The notes under the pieces: generated by a model
The model's input: only the letters and a program-made list of their open reading frames with translations
The model's database searches: none
Told to the model about the DNA's origin: nothing
In this document: piece after piece, positions 7,815-15,772 of the stretch
How positions within the stretch are numbered: the stretch's first letter is position 1
How the letters are laid out: each line of letters starts with the position of its first letter
Assembly (NCBI RefSeq): GCF_000282535.1
Contig: NZ_AKJC01000080.1
Span: 1 to 32,645, forward strand
DNA: 32,645 nt
Direction: 5' to 3'
Source of the DNA: Pseudomonas sp. GM84
GTDB taxonomy: Bacteria; Pseudomonadota; Gammaproteobacteria; Pseudomonadales; Pseudomonadaceae
Program-made: the position numbers and the translations under genes

Positions 7815-7842
7815 CTTATCCTGCCGGATGCCAGCAAGTCAA
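7815..7842 (-). promoter_or_regulatory. Candidate sigma-70 promoter of the ilvA leader transcript
   Basis: On the minus strand TTGACT (7837-7842) and GATAAG (7815-7820) are separated by 16 bases. The -35 has 5 of 6 consensus bases and the -10 has 4 of 6. It overlaps the stop codon of the PACE gene. Transcription would start near 7808, only a few bases before the leader ATG. Confidence 0.5.
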
Positions 7843-8270
7843 CACTTGGCTTGCTGAGCCGAAAGCGGCACGTCGAACACCTTGTCGAAGCCCCACTGGA
7901 AGACGAAGGCATAGACGAAGAAGAACACGAACAGCGCCAGGTTGGTGAGGAACGCCGCCCACAGGCTGACATCCAGCCAGTACGCCACCAGCGGCAGCAG
8001 GATCACCACCAGCCCCCCTTCGAAGCCCAGGGCATGCAGCAGTCGGCGCATGAAGGTGCGCTCGCGTTTTTGCTGACGGGCTTCCCAGCGCTCGAACACC
8101 CAGTTGAAGCCCATGTTCCAGCTCATCGCGATGCCCGACATCAGAATCGACAGCAGGGTCGACTGGGCCATGCCGGCCCCGAACGCCAGCTCCAGCGCCG
8201 GCGCCACGCAGGCCACGGCAATGACCTCGTAGAGAATGGCCTGGACGATCTTGCGTGCCTTGCCTTGCAT
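7839..8270 (-). CDS. PACE-family multidrug/biocide efflux protein (AceI-like)
   Basis: This 143-residue inner-membrane protein has four predicted helices made of two related halves ('bacterial transmembrane pair' domains). Relatives such as Acinetobacter AceI export chlorhexidine, and others export acriflavine or polyamines, by proton exchange. Starting at ATG 8270 puts a glutamate at position 15 (ILYE15), the essential membrane glutamate of AceI. A second Glu sits at the matching place in the second half (LGFE84), and the WNMGFNWVFERWE segment is characteristic. A GGAGCTG ribosome site supports this start over the in-frame one 30 bases upstream. It lies upstream of ilvA on the same strand; a shared function is unlikely. 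Confidence 0.9.
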   Translation of the reverse strand: MQGKARKIVQAILYEVIAVACVAPALELAFGAGMAQSTLLSILMSGIAMSWNMGFNWVFERWEARQQKRERTFMRRLLHALGFEGGLVVILLPLVAYWLDVSLWAAFLTNLALFVFFFVYAFVFQWGFDKVFDVPLSAQQAKC

Positions 8271-8466
8271 GTGCAGCTCCGTATCGAAAAGGCTTACCAA
8301 ATTACTAGATGCGTCCTGCGAGGAAAAGTCTGAACTACATATTTAGCTGACCATTCAGACAAGGGTGCGCATTGGACAACCCTGCCCCTGACTGCTTGTA
8401 TCTATCCATTGCATGCGGCGATAAGTCGTACAGCTTCGTCCGGGGAATCTCACGAGGAACACGACG

Positions 8467-9621
8467 ATGGCTAACACAGTCATGATGGTATTCGGGACCC
8501 GCCCAGAGGCGATCAAGATGGCGCCTCTGGCCAGGGTCCTGCGCGAATGGCCGGACCTCGACCTGCATATCTGCTCAACGGGCCAGCACCGCGAAATGCT
8601 CGGGCAGGTGCTCACGGCATTCGGCCTGAGCGTCGACCAGGACCTCAAGGTGATGACCCAGAACCAGACCCTCAACGGCCTGGCGCGCGACCTGCTGGAC
8701 AAGATCGACAAGGCCTACGAACAGGTCAAACCGGATATCGTGCTGGTCCACGGCGACACCACCACCAGCTTCATCGCAGCCCTCGCCGCCTTCCACCGGC
8801 ATATCCCCATCGGCCATGTCGAAGCCGGCCTGCGCACCGGCAACCTGCAACAGCCCTGGCCCGAGGAAGCCAACCGGCGCCTGACCGGGGTGGTTGCCGA
8901 CCTGCACTTCGCCCCCACCACCAAGAGCCGCGACAACCTGCTGCGCGAAGGCGTGCCGTTGGAACACATCGAAGTCACCGGCAATACCGTGATCGACGCC
9001 CTGCTGTGGATGCGCGAATACCTCACCGCCAGCAGCTGGCACCCGGCCGCCGACTCGCCGCTGCACGCCCTGCGCGACGACCAGCGCATGGTGCTGATCA
9101 CCGGCCATCGCCGGGAAAACTTCGGCGCAGGCTTCGAGCGCATCTGCCTGGCCCTGGCCGAACTGGCCCTGCGCCACCCCGACGTACAGTTCGTCTACCC
9201 CGTGCACCTCAATCCTCATGTGCAAAAAGCGGTCTACGGGCTGCTTTCCGGGCGCGACAACATCCTCCTGGTGGCGCCGCAGGACTACCAGCATTTCGTC
9301 TGGCTGATGAACCGCGCGCACATCATCCTCACCGACTCCGGCGGCATCCAGGAAGAGGCCCCGGCCTTGGGCAAGCCGGTACTGGTGCTGCGCAAGGTCA
9401 CCGAGCGGCCCTCGGTGCTGGAAGGTGGCACGGTGAAACTGGTCGGCACCCTGACCGAGCGCATCGTCAAGGAAACCAGCCACTTGCTCGACGACGACGC
9501 GGCCTACCGACAGATGGCGCGGGTGTTCACGCCGTTCGGTGACGGCCACGCCAGCGAAATCATTGCCGAGCGCCTGTGCCGCTGGTTCGAGGAATCTGCC
9601 AATCAACGGGACGACGCATGA
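8467..9621 (+). CDS. wecB: UDP-N-acetylglucosamine 2-epimerase (non-hydrolysing)
   Basis: This 384-residue enzyme interconverts UDP-GlcNAc and UDP-ManNAc in the cytoplasm. Signature segments are FGTRPEAIKMAP at the N-terminus, HGDTTTS, GHVEAGLRTGN, GHRREN and DSGGIQEEAP. Length and order fit the non-hydrolysing family. A GAGGAAC ribosome site precedes ATG 8467. The stop overlaps the next start by 4 bases (ATGA), so it is translationally coupled to the NfrB-like gene. In E. coli wecB is also nfrC, needed for phage N4 adsorption. Here the gene sits inside the nfr-like operon rather than in an O-antigen or common-antigen cluster, which suggests it supplies UDP-ManNAc to this pathway. Confidence 0.93.
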   Translation: MANTVMMVFGTRPEAIKMAPLARVLREWPDLDLHICSTGQHREMLGQVLTAFGLSVDQDLKVMTQNQTLNGLARDLLDKIDKAYEQVKPDIVLVHGDTTTSFIAALAAFHRHIPIGHVEAGLRTGNLQQPWPEEANRRLTGVVADLHFAPTTKSRDNLLREGVPLEHIEVTGNTVIDALLWMREYLTASSWHPAADSPLHALRDDQRMVLITGHRRENFGAGFERICLALAELALRHPDVQFVYPVHLNPHVQKAVYGLLSGRDNILLVAPQDYQHFVWLMNRAHIILTDSGGIQEEAPALGKPVLVLRKVTERPSVLEGGTVKLVGTLTERIVKETSHLLDDDAAYRQMARVFTPFGDGHASEIIAERLCRWFEESANQRDDA

Positions 9622-11792
9622 GCCTGGCGTTTATCGACTTCCTGACCTATGTGCTGTTCGGCCTCAAGATCCTGGCGATCATCCTCGCCACGCTGATGTT
9701 CCTGCTGGGCCTCGATGACCTGTTCATCGACCTGTGCTACTGGGGTCGCAAGCTGATCCGGCGCTTTCGCATCTATGACAAGTACGAGAAGGCAGACGAA
9801 AAACGCCTGTACGAAGTGCCCGAAAAACCCCTGGCGATCATGGTGCCGGCCTGGAACGAGGTGGGCGTGGTCGGCGAGATGGCGCGCCTGGCGGCGTCGA
9901 CCCTGGACTACGAGAACTACCAGATCTTCGTCGGCACCTACCCCAACGACCCGCAGACCCAGGCCGATGTCGACGCCGTGTGCCTGCACTACCCCAACGT
10001 GCACAAGGTGGTCTGCGCCCGCCCCGGCCCGACCAGCAAGGCCGACTGCCTGAACAACATCATCGACGCCATCTTGCGCTTTCAGGACGATGCGCGCATC
10101 GAGTTCGCCGGTTTCATCCTGCATGACGCCGAAGACGTGATCTCGCCCATGGAATTGCGGCTGTTCAACTACCTGCTGCCCAACAAGGACATGATCCAGA
10201 TCCCGGTGTACCCCTATGCACCGGAATGGAAAGGTTTCACCGCCGGGCACTACGTGGACGAGTTCGCGGAAAACCACGGCAAGGACGTCATCGTGCGCGA
10301 GGCACTGACCGGCCAGGTGCCCAGCGCCGGGGTCGGCACCTGTTTCAGCCGTCGCGCCATCAGCGCGCTGCTCGAAGACGGCGACGGTATCGCCTTCGAC
10401 GTGCAAAGCCTTACCGAAGACTACGACATCGGCTTTCGCCTGAAGCAGAAAGGCATGAAGTGCATCTTCGCCCGCTACTCCATCACCGACCCGGCGCTGA
10501 CCCTCAAGCAGGCGTGGCGCCCAGGCATGAGCCGCGAATTTTCCCAGGTGATCTGCGTGCGCGAGCACTTCCCGCGGGACTGGCAGCATGCCATCCGGCA
10601 GAAGTCGCGGTGGATCGTCGGCATCGTCTTCCAGGGCACCAGCAACCTCGGCTGGAGCCGCACCGGCGCGCTCAACTACTTCCTCTGGCGCGACCGCCGC
10701 GGGCTGTTCGCCTACCTGCTGAGTTTCCTGGTCAACCTGTTGCTGCTGGTGCTGCTGGCCATGTGGCTGGTGACCGTGATCGCGCCGCAGTCGTGGCAGT
10801 TCATGTCGATTCTCGGCGACAGCCGGCTGCTCACCACCCTGCTCTGGCTCAACGGCCTGATGCTGATCAACCGCCTGTTCCAGCGCGGCTGGTTCGTCAC
10901 CCGCTACTACGGCATTGGCGAGGGCCTGCTGTCGGCGCCGCGGATGATGTGGAGCAACTTCGTCAACTTCTTCGCCAACCTGCGCGCCTTGCGCCAGGTC
11001 ATGGAGATGGGCGATTCGCGCCGGGTGGCCTGGGACAAGACCACCCACGAGTTCCCCGCCCTCGCCACGCCCGCGCGCACCCCACTGGGCCACCGCCTGG
11101 TGGAGAAGGGTTACATCAGCGAACAACAGCTGGAGCAGGCCATCACCAGCCCGGTGCGCCGGCGCCTGGGCCGCGAACTGTTGCTGCGCGGCTGGCTGAC
11201 CAGCGAGCAGCTGGTGCAGACGCTCGCCGAGCAACTCGACCTGCCCTGGGCGCCGCTCAACCCGTTCAAGCTCGATGCACGGCTGATCGCCGCCCTGCCC
11301 CGCCGACTGGCCACCCACTATGGCGTGCTGCCCGTGGACGAAGACGGCGACACCCTGGTGCTGGCCAGCGAGAGCCCGGTCAGCCAGGTTTCGCTGGGCG
11401 TGATCAGCCGCCAGCTCAAGCGCCCGGTCAGCTGCCGCCTGGCGCCCCAGGGCCGGGTGACCCTGGGCCTGCGCTACCACTACCCCAGCCCGTGGCAGAA
11501 AGAAGAAACCCGGCACATGCTCAAGGTGCTGGAGCAGCACCAGGACAACGCCGAGCTGATCGAGAAGGTCAGCAGCCACCAGACCATGCTCGGCACCTTG
11601 CTGCAGGTACGCGGCATGGTCCCGGTGACCCTCTTCAACCAGGCGCTGATCGATTTCGACCCCGAGCGGCAGACCCTCGGCGAGCACCTGATCGCCCGCG
11701 GCATCATCACCGAGCACGTGCTGCAGCAGGCCCTCGACGAACAGGCCAGCGAACAGCGGGCCGCCTATGACCTGATCCGGGAGGTGGCATGA
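9618..11792 (+). CDS. nfrB: NfrB-like membrane glycosyltransferase with C-terminal c-di-GMP-binding-like repeats
   Basis: This 724-residue inner-membrane protein begins with a membrane helix (about 10-32). A family-2 glycosyltransferase domain follows with HDAED (169-173), TEDYD (266-270) and QKSRW (328-332), the expected D, D-x-D, TED and Q-x-x-RW-type motifs. More membrane helices lie at about 362-390 and 403-420. The C-terminal third resembles the GspE/MshE N-terminal fold, with RLGRELLLRGWLTSEQL (516-532) fitting the MshEN c-di-GMP pattern and related segments near 488-510 and 695-715. E. coli NfrB makes a secreted glycan when c-di-GMP binds its MshEN domain. ATG 9618 overlaps the wecB stop; the frame upstream lies inside wecB. 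Overlap with nfrA implies a joint complex. Confidence 0.88.
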   Translation: MSLAFIDFLTYVLFGLKILAIILATLMFLLGLDDLFIDLCYWGRKLIRRFRIYDKYEKADEKRLYEVPEKPLAIMVPAWNEVGVVGEMARLAASTLDYENYQIFVGTYPNDPQTQADVDAVCLHYPNVHKVVCARPGPTSKADCLNNIIDAILRFQDDARIEFAGFILHDAEDVISPMELRLFNYLLPNKDMIQIPVYPYAPEWKGFTAGHYVDEFAENHGKDVIVREALTGQVPSAGVGTCFSRRAISALLEDGDGIAFDVQSLTEDYDIGFRLKQKGMKCIFARYSITDPALTLKQAWRPGMSREFSQVICVREHFPRDWQHAIRQKSRWIVGIVFQGTSNLGWSRTGALNYFLWRDRRGLFAYLLSFLVNLLLLVLLAMWLVTVIAPQSWQFMSILGDSRLLTTLLWLNGLMLINRLFQRGWFVTRYYGIGEGLLSAPRMMWSNFVNFFANLRALRQVMEMGDSRRVAWDKTTHEFPALATPARTPLGHRLVEKGYISEQQLEQAITSPVRRRLGRELLLRGWLTSEQLVQTLAEQLDLPWAPLNPFKLDARLIAALPRRLATHYGVLPVDEDGDTLVLASESPVSQVSLGVISRQLKRPVSCRLAPQGRVTLGLRYHYPSPWQKEETRHMLKVLEQHQDNAELIEKVSSHQTMLGTLLQVRGMVPVTLFNQALIDFDPERQTLGEHLIARGIITEHVLQQALDEQASEQRAAYDLIREVA

Positions 11793-14791
11793 AGCCGCGC
11801 TTTACCCTGACCTTCACTGGCCTGTTGCTGTGTTCCACCGCGCTGCCCGCCCTGGCCGCGCCCATGACCGAGTTCCAACGCTTCACCAGCTACCCGTTCA
11901 TGGAGCGCAGCTACCGCGAAGCGAAGAAGGACAACTGGACCGAGGTCGAACGCCTGACCCGCCATGTGCTCGGCCGCGTTCCGAACAATGACGAGGCCCG
12001 CGCCCTGCTGGTCGAGGCCCTGGCCCATCAGCGCCGCTACAAGGAAGCCGAAGCGGCGGCCGAGCAGATGGACGCCAGCGCCGAGCATGCCGACGCCCTG
12101 CTGGAGCTGCGCCTGACCTGGATCGAACAGGACCCGCCAGCGGCCAGCCAGGTGGAAAGCTGGTTGGCCACCGCCGAAGGCAACCAGCGCGTGCGCCTGT
12201 GGCAGGCCTACAGCCTGAGCCTGGCCAAGTTCGGCGGCGCCGGCAAAGCCCTGGAGTGGCTCAACCAGCTGCCCCCGCGCAACGATGGCCAGGTACTGCG
12301 CCTGGCACGGGCCAATTTCGCCGAGCAACTGCGCGACTGGAATGAAACCGTCGAACAGCTGCAACCGCTGGCCGACAAGGGCCAGTTGCCCGCACAGGAC
12401 TGGCAGCGCCTGGCCAATGCCTATATCCAGCAGGTCGACGAGCGGGGGCTGAGCAAACTGCTGGAAAGCGCGCCCTCCGCCGAGGCGGGCAACAAGGCGC
12501 GCCTGGCCATGGCCAACCGCGCCATCGCCGTGGGCCACAACCAACAGGCGCAACGCTGGCTGCAAGCCCTGCCGAGCGAGCAACTGCAACGACCGCAGCA
12601 GCGCCAGCAATTGTGGGAGCTGGCCCGTGAAGGCAACGACGCGGCGTTGGTCATGCGCCTGAGCAACGAGCTGCAGCGCCCCTGCCTGGACACCGTGGAC
12701 TGGCTGTCCCGGCATGACCCGGACCTTGCCCGCGAACAGTTCAAAGGCTGCTCCGCCACGGCGGACGCGCGCGCCTACGCCGTGCTCAAGCAGCGCCTGT
12801 ACGGCGAACCGGTGCAACCGCCGCAACCGCGCACGGCCGCCGAATGGGAGCAGCGTTATCGCCAGAGCGGTGACCTGGCGGCGCTGGAGCAAGCCACCTT
12901 CCTGTTGCTGCAGCAGGGCCACAGCGAGCGTGCCCGGTCACTGCTGGAACAAGCCTACGACCGCCGCCAAGGCCGGCTGACGCCGTCGCTGCTGCAACGC
13001 CTAGGCAATCTCTATGCGCGCAACGACGGCCCGCTGGACAGCCGTCGCATGCTCAGCCTGGTGCCCAGGGTCGATGCCGCTACCCGCGCGCAGCTGCTCG
13101 GCCGTCTGGCCGAAAACGGACAGTGCGACGCGGTGCGCCAGGCCATCCCGGCCACGCCGACCGAAGCCGGCCAGTTGCGTGCCCTGGGCCGCTGCGCCAT
13201 GCCCGACCAGCCCGGGGAAGCGGTGGTCTACTACCAGGCCGCCGAACGTCTAGGCGGCCCTGGCGACCGCCTGCCGCTGGCCTATGCCCTGGAAGCCGCC
13301 GGCGACTCGCAGTCGGCGGCGCCGATCTGGCGCAGCCTGCCGGACAGTGCCTGGACCGACAATGCCCGGCTGACCGCCGCCAGCGGCGCCCTGAACAACG
13401 GTGATGCCCAGGCCGCCCGCCGCTACTGGGATGCCGCGCAGCACCACAGTGCCGATGACTGGGCCTTAGGCGCCGCCATCGCCCAGCGCCAGGACGATCC
13501 CCAGGCAGCCCTGGAATTCCAGCGCCAGGCCCTGGCGCACAACCCGCGCGCCGATCACTACTATGCCGCTGCCAGTACCGCGCAATGGGCTGGCGACAGT
13601 GCGCAGAGCACGGCCTGGCTCGCCGAAGCCGTGCGCCTGGCCCCCGACCAGCCCCGCTACCGCGCCGATTATGGGATGCGCCTGGCCGGCTCGGCCGACA
13701 AAGCCCAACGCCGCCAGTCGATCCCTTACCTGGAACGGGCCACCCGCGACTTCCCCGAAGACTACCGCCTGGGCGAAACCCTGGCGCTGCGCTACGACGA
13801 AGCCGAAGACAGCGCCTCGGCGCGCCGGGAACTGCGCCGGATCCTCGACGTGGAAGAAAACCTGGTCGACGGCGACGACGAGTACGGCAGCCTGGAAGCA
13901 CGCAAATACCGTCAGCGCCGCGCCCACGAGAGCCTGTCGCGGCGCGACACCATCACCCTGGCCAGCACCTGGTCGCCCGCCGGCACCTCGACCAACGACA
14001 ATTTCCTCGACAACGGCCAGCGCAGCGGCAGTTCCCGGCGGGCCCAGTCGCAGAACGTGCAACTGGCCATGTGGGACCACGCCCTGGGCGAGGAGCCCAG
14101 CCGCAACGGCAGCACATTGTCGGTCTACGGCCGGGTGCTGTTCGGTGGCCAGAGCCGCACCGACTATGCCCAGAGCATGGGCACCGGTGTCGGCCTGCGG
14201 TACAAGCCGCTCGGCCAGGCCAACCTCAACCTGTATGCCGAGCTGTACCACCAACGGCAAATCGATGATGAGCACTACAGTGGCCTGAGCCTGGGCGAGC
14301 TGCTCAGCCCGGCCAAGGTCGGCGGCAACTGGGGCGACCTGCGTCACAACGCCGAATCGAGCAACGACCTGCTGCTGCGCGCCACCGCCTCGTTCCTCGA
14401 CCAGGGCGACTGGCGCAACGACTGGCGGGTCGACGAAGACGACTGGAACGAACGCTTCCTCTACCTCGACGCCGCCTGGTGGACCCGCGCCGGCGACCAC
14501 GCCTGGCTGTCGCGGTACCAGCAGGGACACGCCTGGAAGCTGCCCGGCACCTCGCCACAAACCCTCATGCCCTACGGCTTCCTTGAATTCTCCAGCCAGG
14601 ACCCGAGCAACGACTGGCGCCAGGATGCCCGCGCCGGGGTCGGCGTGCGCTGGCAATGGTGGTTCGACGACGACCGCTACAACGCCTATCGCGGCTCGCT
14701 GAAAGTGCGCGCCGAGTACCAGCAGTCGCTGGGGGGCAACCTCTACGAGCGCGCCAATGGCGTGCTGGTTGGCGCGGAGATGAGCTTCTGA
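11789..14791 (+). CDS. nfrA: NfrA-like outer-membrane glycan exporter / N4 adsorption protein A family
   Basis: This 1000-residue protein starts with a signal peptide (cleavage likely after ALPALA, about residue 23). TPR-like helical repeats fill the next ~680 residues (for example HVLGRVPNNDEARALLVEAL). From about 715 to the end there is a beta-rich region with alternating aromatic strands ending in aromatic Phe (MSF), as expected of an outer-membrane barrel. This is the plan of NfrA, the phage N4 outer-membrane receptor, and of TPR-barrel polysaccharide exporters such as PgaA and BcsC. The likely role is to carry the NfrB product through the periplasm and outer membrane. GGGAGGTGG precedes ATG 11789, which overlaps the nfrB stop by 4 bases. 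Confidence 0.87.
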   Translation: MKPRFTLTFTGLLLCSTALPALAAPMTEFQRFTSYPFMERSYREAKKDNWTEVERLTRHVLGRVPNNDEARALLVEALAHQRRYKEAEAAAEQMDASAEHADALLELRLTWIEQDPPAASQVESWLATAEGNQRVRLWQAYSLSLAKFGGAGKALEWLNQLPPRNDGQVLRLARANFAEQLRDWNETVEQLQPLADKGQLPAQDWQRLANAYIQQVDERGLSKLLESAPSAEAGNKARLAMANRAIAVGHNQQAQRWLQALPSEQLQRPQQRQQLWELAREGNDAALVMRLSNELQRPCLDTVDWLSRHDPDLAREQFKGCSATADARAYAVLKQRLYGEPVQPPQPRTAAEWEQRYRQSGDLAALEQATFLLLQQGHSERARSLLEQAYDRRQGRLTPSLLQRLGNLYARNDGPLDSRRMLSLVPRVDAATRAQLLGRLAENGQCDAVRQAIPATPTEAGQLRALGRCAMPDQPGEAVVYYQAAERLGGPGDRLPLAYALEAAGDSQSAAPIWRSLPDSAWTDNARLTAASGALNNGDAQAARRYWDAAQHHSADDWALGAAIAQRQDDPQAALEFQRQALAHNPRADHYYAAASTAQWAGDSAQSTAWLAEAVRLAPDQPRYRADYGMRLAGSADKAQRRQSIPYLERATRDFPEDYRLGETLALRYDEAEDSASARRELRRILDVEENLVDGDDEYGSLEARKYRQRRAHESLSRRDTITLASTWSPAGTSTNDNFLDNGQRSGSSRRAQSQNVQLAMWDHALGEEPSRNGSTLSVYGRVLFGGQSRTDYAQSMGTGVGLRYKPLGQANLNLYAELYHQRQIDDEHYSGLSLGELLSPAKVGGNWGDLRHNAESSNDLLLRATASFLDQGDWRNDWRVDEDDWNERFLYLDAAWWTRAGDHAWLSRYQQGHAWKLPGTSPQTLMPYGFLEFSSQDPSNDWRQDARAGVGVRWQWWFDDDRYNAYRGSLKVRAEYQQSLGGNLYERANGVLVGAEMSF

Positions 14792-15630
14792 TGCGTACCT
14801 TCCTGGCAGTCTGCCTGCTTGCCCTGTGCCTGCCGGTCATGGCCGACCAGCGCCTGTTCTATCAACCGCTGAACCGCGATGCCGGCGTCACCGCTGCCCA
14901 GTGGCAGCAGCTATGGCGGGCAACGGTCGCCCAAGGCGGCAAGACCCTGATCGTGCAATGGAGCGCCTACGGCGACAGCGATTTCGGCGGTGCCCAGGGC
15001 TGGCTGGCGAACAGCTTGCGCGAGGCTCGCGCCCAGGGCTTGGCGTTGGTGCTGGGACTGTACATGGACCCGGCCTACTACCAGCGCATCGATGAGCTCG
15101 ACGGTGACGGGCTGAGCAATTACTGGAAGGCGCAACTGGGTCGCTCGCTCGGCCAGTACCGGCAGGTGCGCGAGCAGTGGCAGTTGCCGGTGGCGGGCTG
15201 GTACCTGCCGCTGGAGCTGGATGACCTGCATTTCCGTGACGCCAGCCGCCGCGAGGCGTTGCACACCCAGCTGCAGGCCTTCAACCGGCAGCTGGACAAA
15301 CCCTTGCATATCAGCGCCTTCAGCGCCGGCAAACTGGCACCGCGACTGAATGCCGCATGGCTGGATGACCTCGCCGGGTTAGGCTTGACTGTGTGGTGGC
15401 AGGACGGTGTCGGGACAGGGCGGTTGCCGCCGTTAGTGCGCCAAGGCTACGAGCAGGCGTTGCCATGTCGGGTGGGCGTGGTGCGCGAGGCGTTTCGCCA
15501 GGTGAGTGCGCAGGGGCAGGCGTTTCGCGCGGAGCCTGGCGAGCCGCAGCTCGCTGGCGGGTGCCATGCAGAGGCGGTGTTTTCTTTGCGCTACCGGCCT
15601 TGGGCCCGGGGTATCCTGCCATTGAATTGA
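14791..15630 (+). CDS. Secreted DUF4434-like (TIM-barrel-like) protein of the nfr operon
   Basis: This 279-residue protein has a signal peptide (MRTFLAVCLLALCLPVMA). The mature part carries GGKTLIVQWSAYGDSDFGG, LVLGLYMDPAYY and GWYLPLELDD segments, spaced like the strands of a glycoside-hydrolase-type barrel and typical of DUF4434 proteins. Its start shares one base with the nfrA stop (TGATG), so it is co-translated. A periplasmic role on the glycan made by NfrB/NfrA (trimming, editing or release) is an inference from position. E. coli has an extra gene, ybcH, beside nfrA-nfrB; I cannot confirm from here that it is the same family. A REP pair follows the stop. Confidence 0.75.
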   Translation: MRTFLAVCLLALCLPVMADQRLFYQPLNRDAGVTAAQWQQLWRATVAQGGKTLIVQWSAYGDSDFGGAQGWLANSLREARAQGLALVLGLYMDPAYYQRIDELDGDGLSNYWKAQLGRSLGQYRQVREQWQLPVAGWYLPLELDDLHFRDASRREALHTQLQAFNRQLDKPLHISAFSAGKLAPRLNAAWLDDLAGLGLTVWWQDGVGTGRLPPLVRQGYEQALPCRVGVVREAFRQVSAQGQAFRAEPGEPQLAGGCHAEAVFSLRYRPWARGILPLN

Positions 15631-15641
15631 GTGTCTGTACC

Positions 15642-15735
15642 GGCCCTATCGCCGGCAAGCCGGCTCCCACAGGTTCCCCACAGCCAGTGAGTCCTGTGCT
15701 GTACCTGTGGGAGCCGGCTTGCCGGCGATAGGGCC
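15642..15735. repeat. REP pair, CCGGC-stem type (inverted)
   Basis: Two near-perfect inverted copies (15642-15673 and 15703-15735), each with GCCGGCTTGCCGGC and the GATAGGGCC end, lie about 30 bases apart. They separate the DUF4434-like gene from the diguanylate cyclase on the same strand. The pair may reduce read-through from the nfr operon. Confidence 0.9.
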
Positions 15736-15772
15736 AAGGCAGGCAAAAGCAGTTTTCACAAGGAACCCACCG

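Noticed and set aside
7805..7972. Longer version of the ilvA leader peptide frame reaching to 7972
   Set aside because: That part overlaps the PACE gene out of frame and upstream of the predicted promoter. Only the last 21 codons have attenuator-like composition.
8301..8466. Promoter for the wecB-led operon (for example TTGGAC at 8372-8377 with TTGTAT)
   Set aside because: The -10 matches only three of six bases, and no convincing box or operator could be read in this 166-base gap.
9603..11717. Long minus-strand open frame opposite nfrB (and similar ones opposite gapN, nfrA, qhpD and qhpA)
   Set aside because: They mirror genuine genes, with low-complexity composition and no ribosome sites or family motifs.
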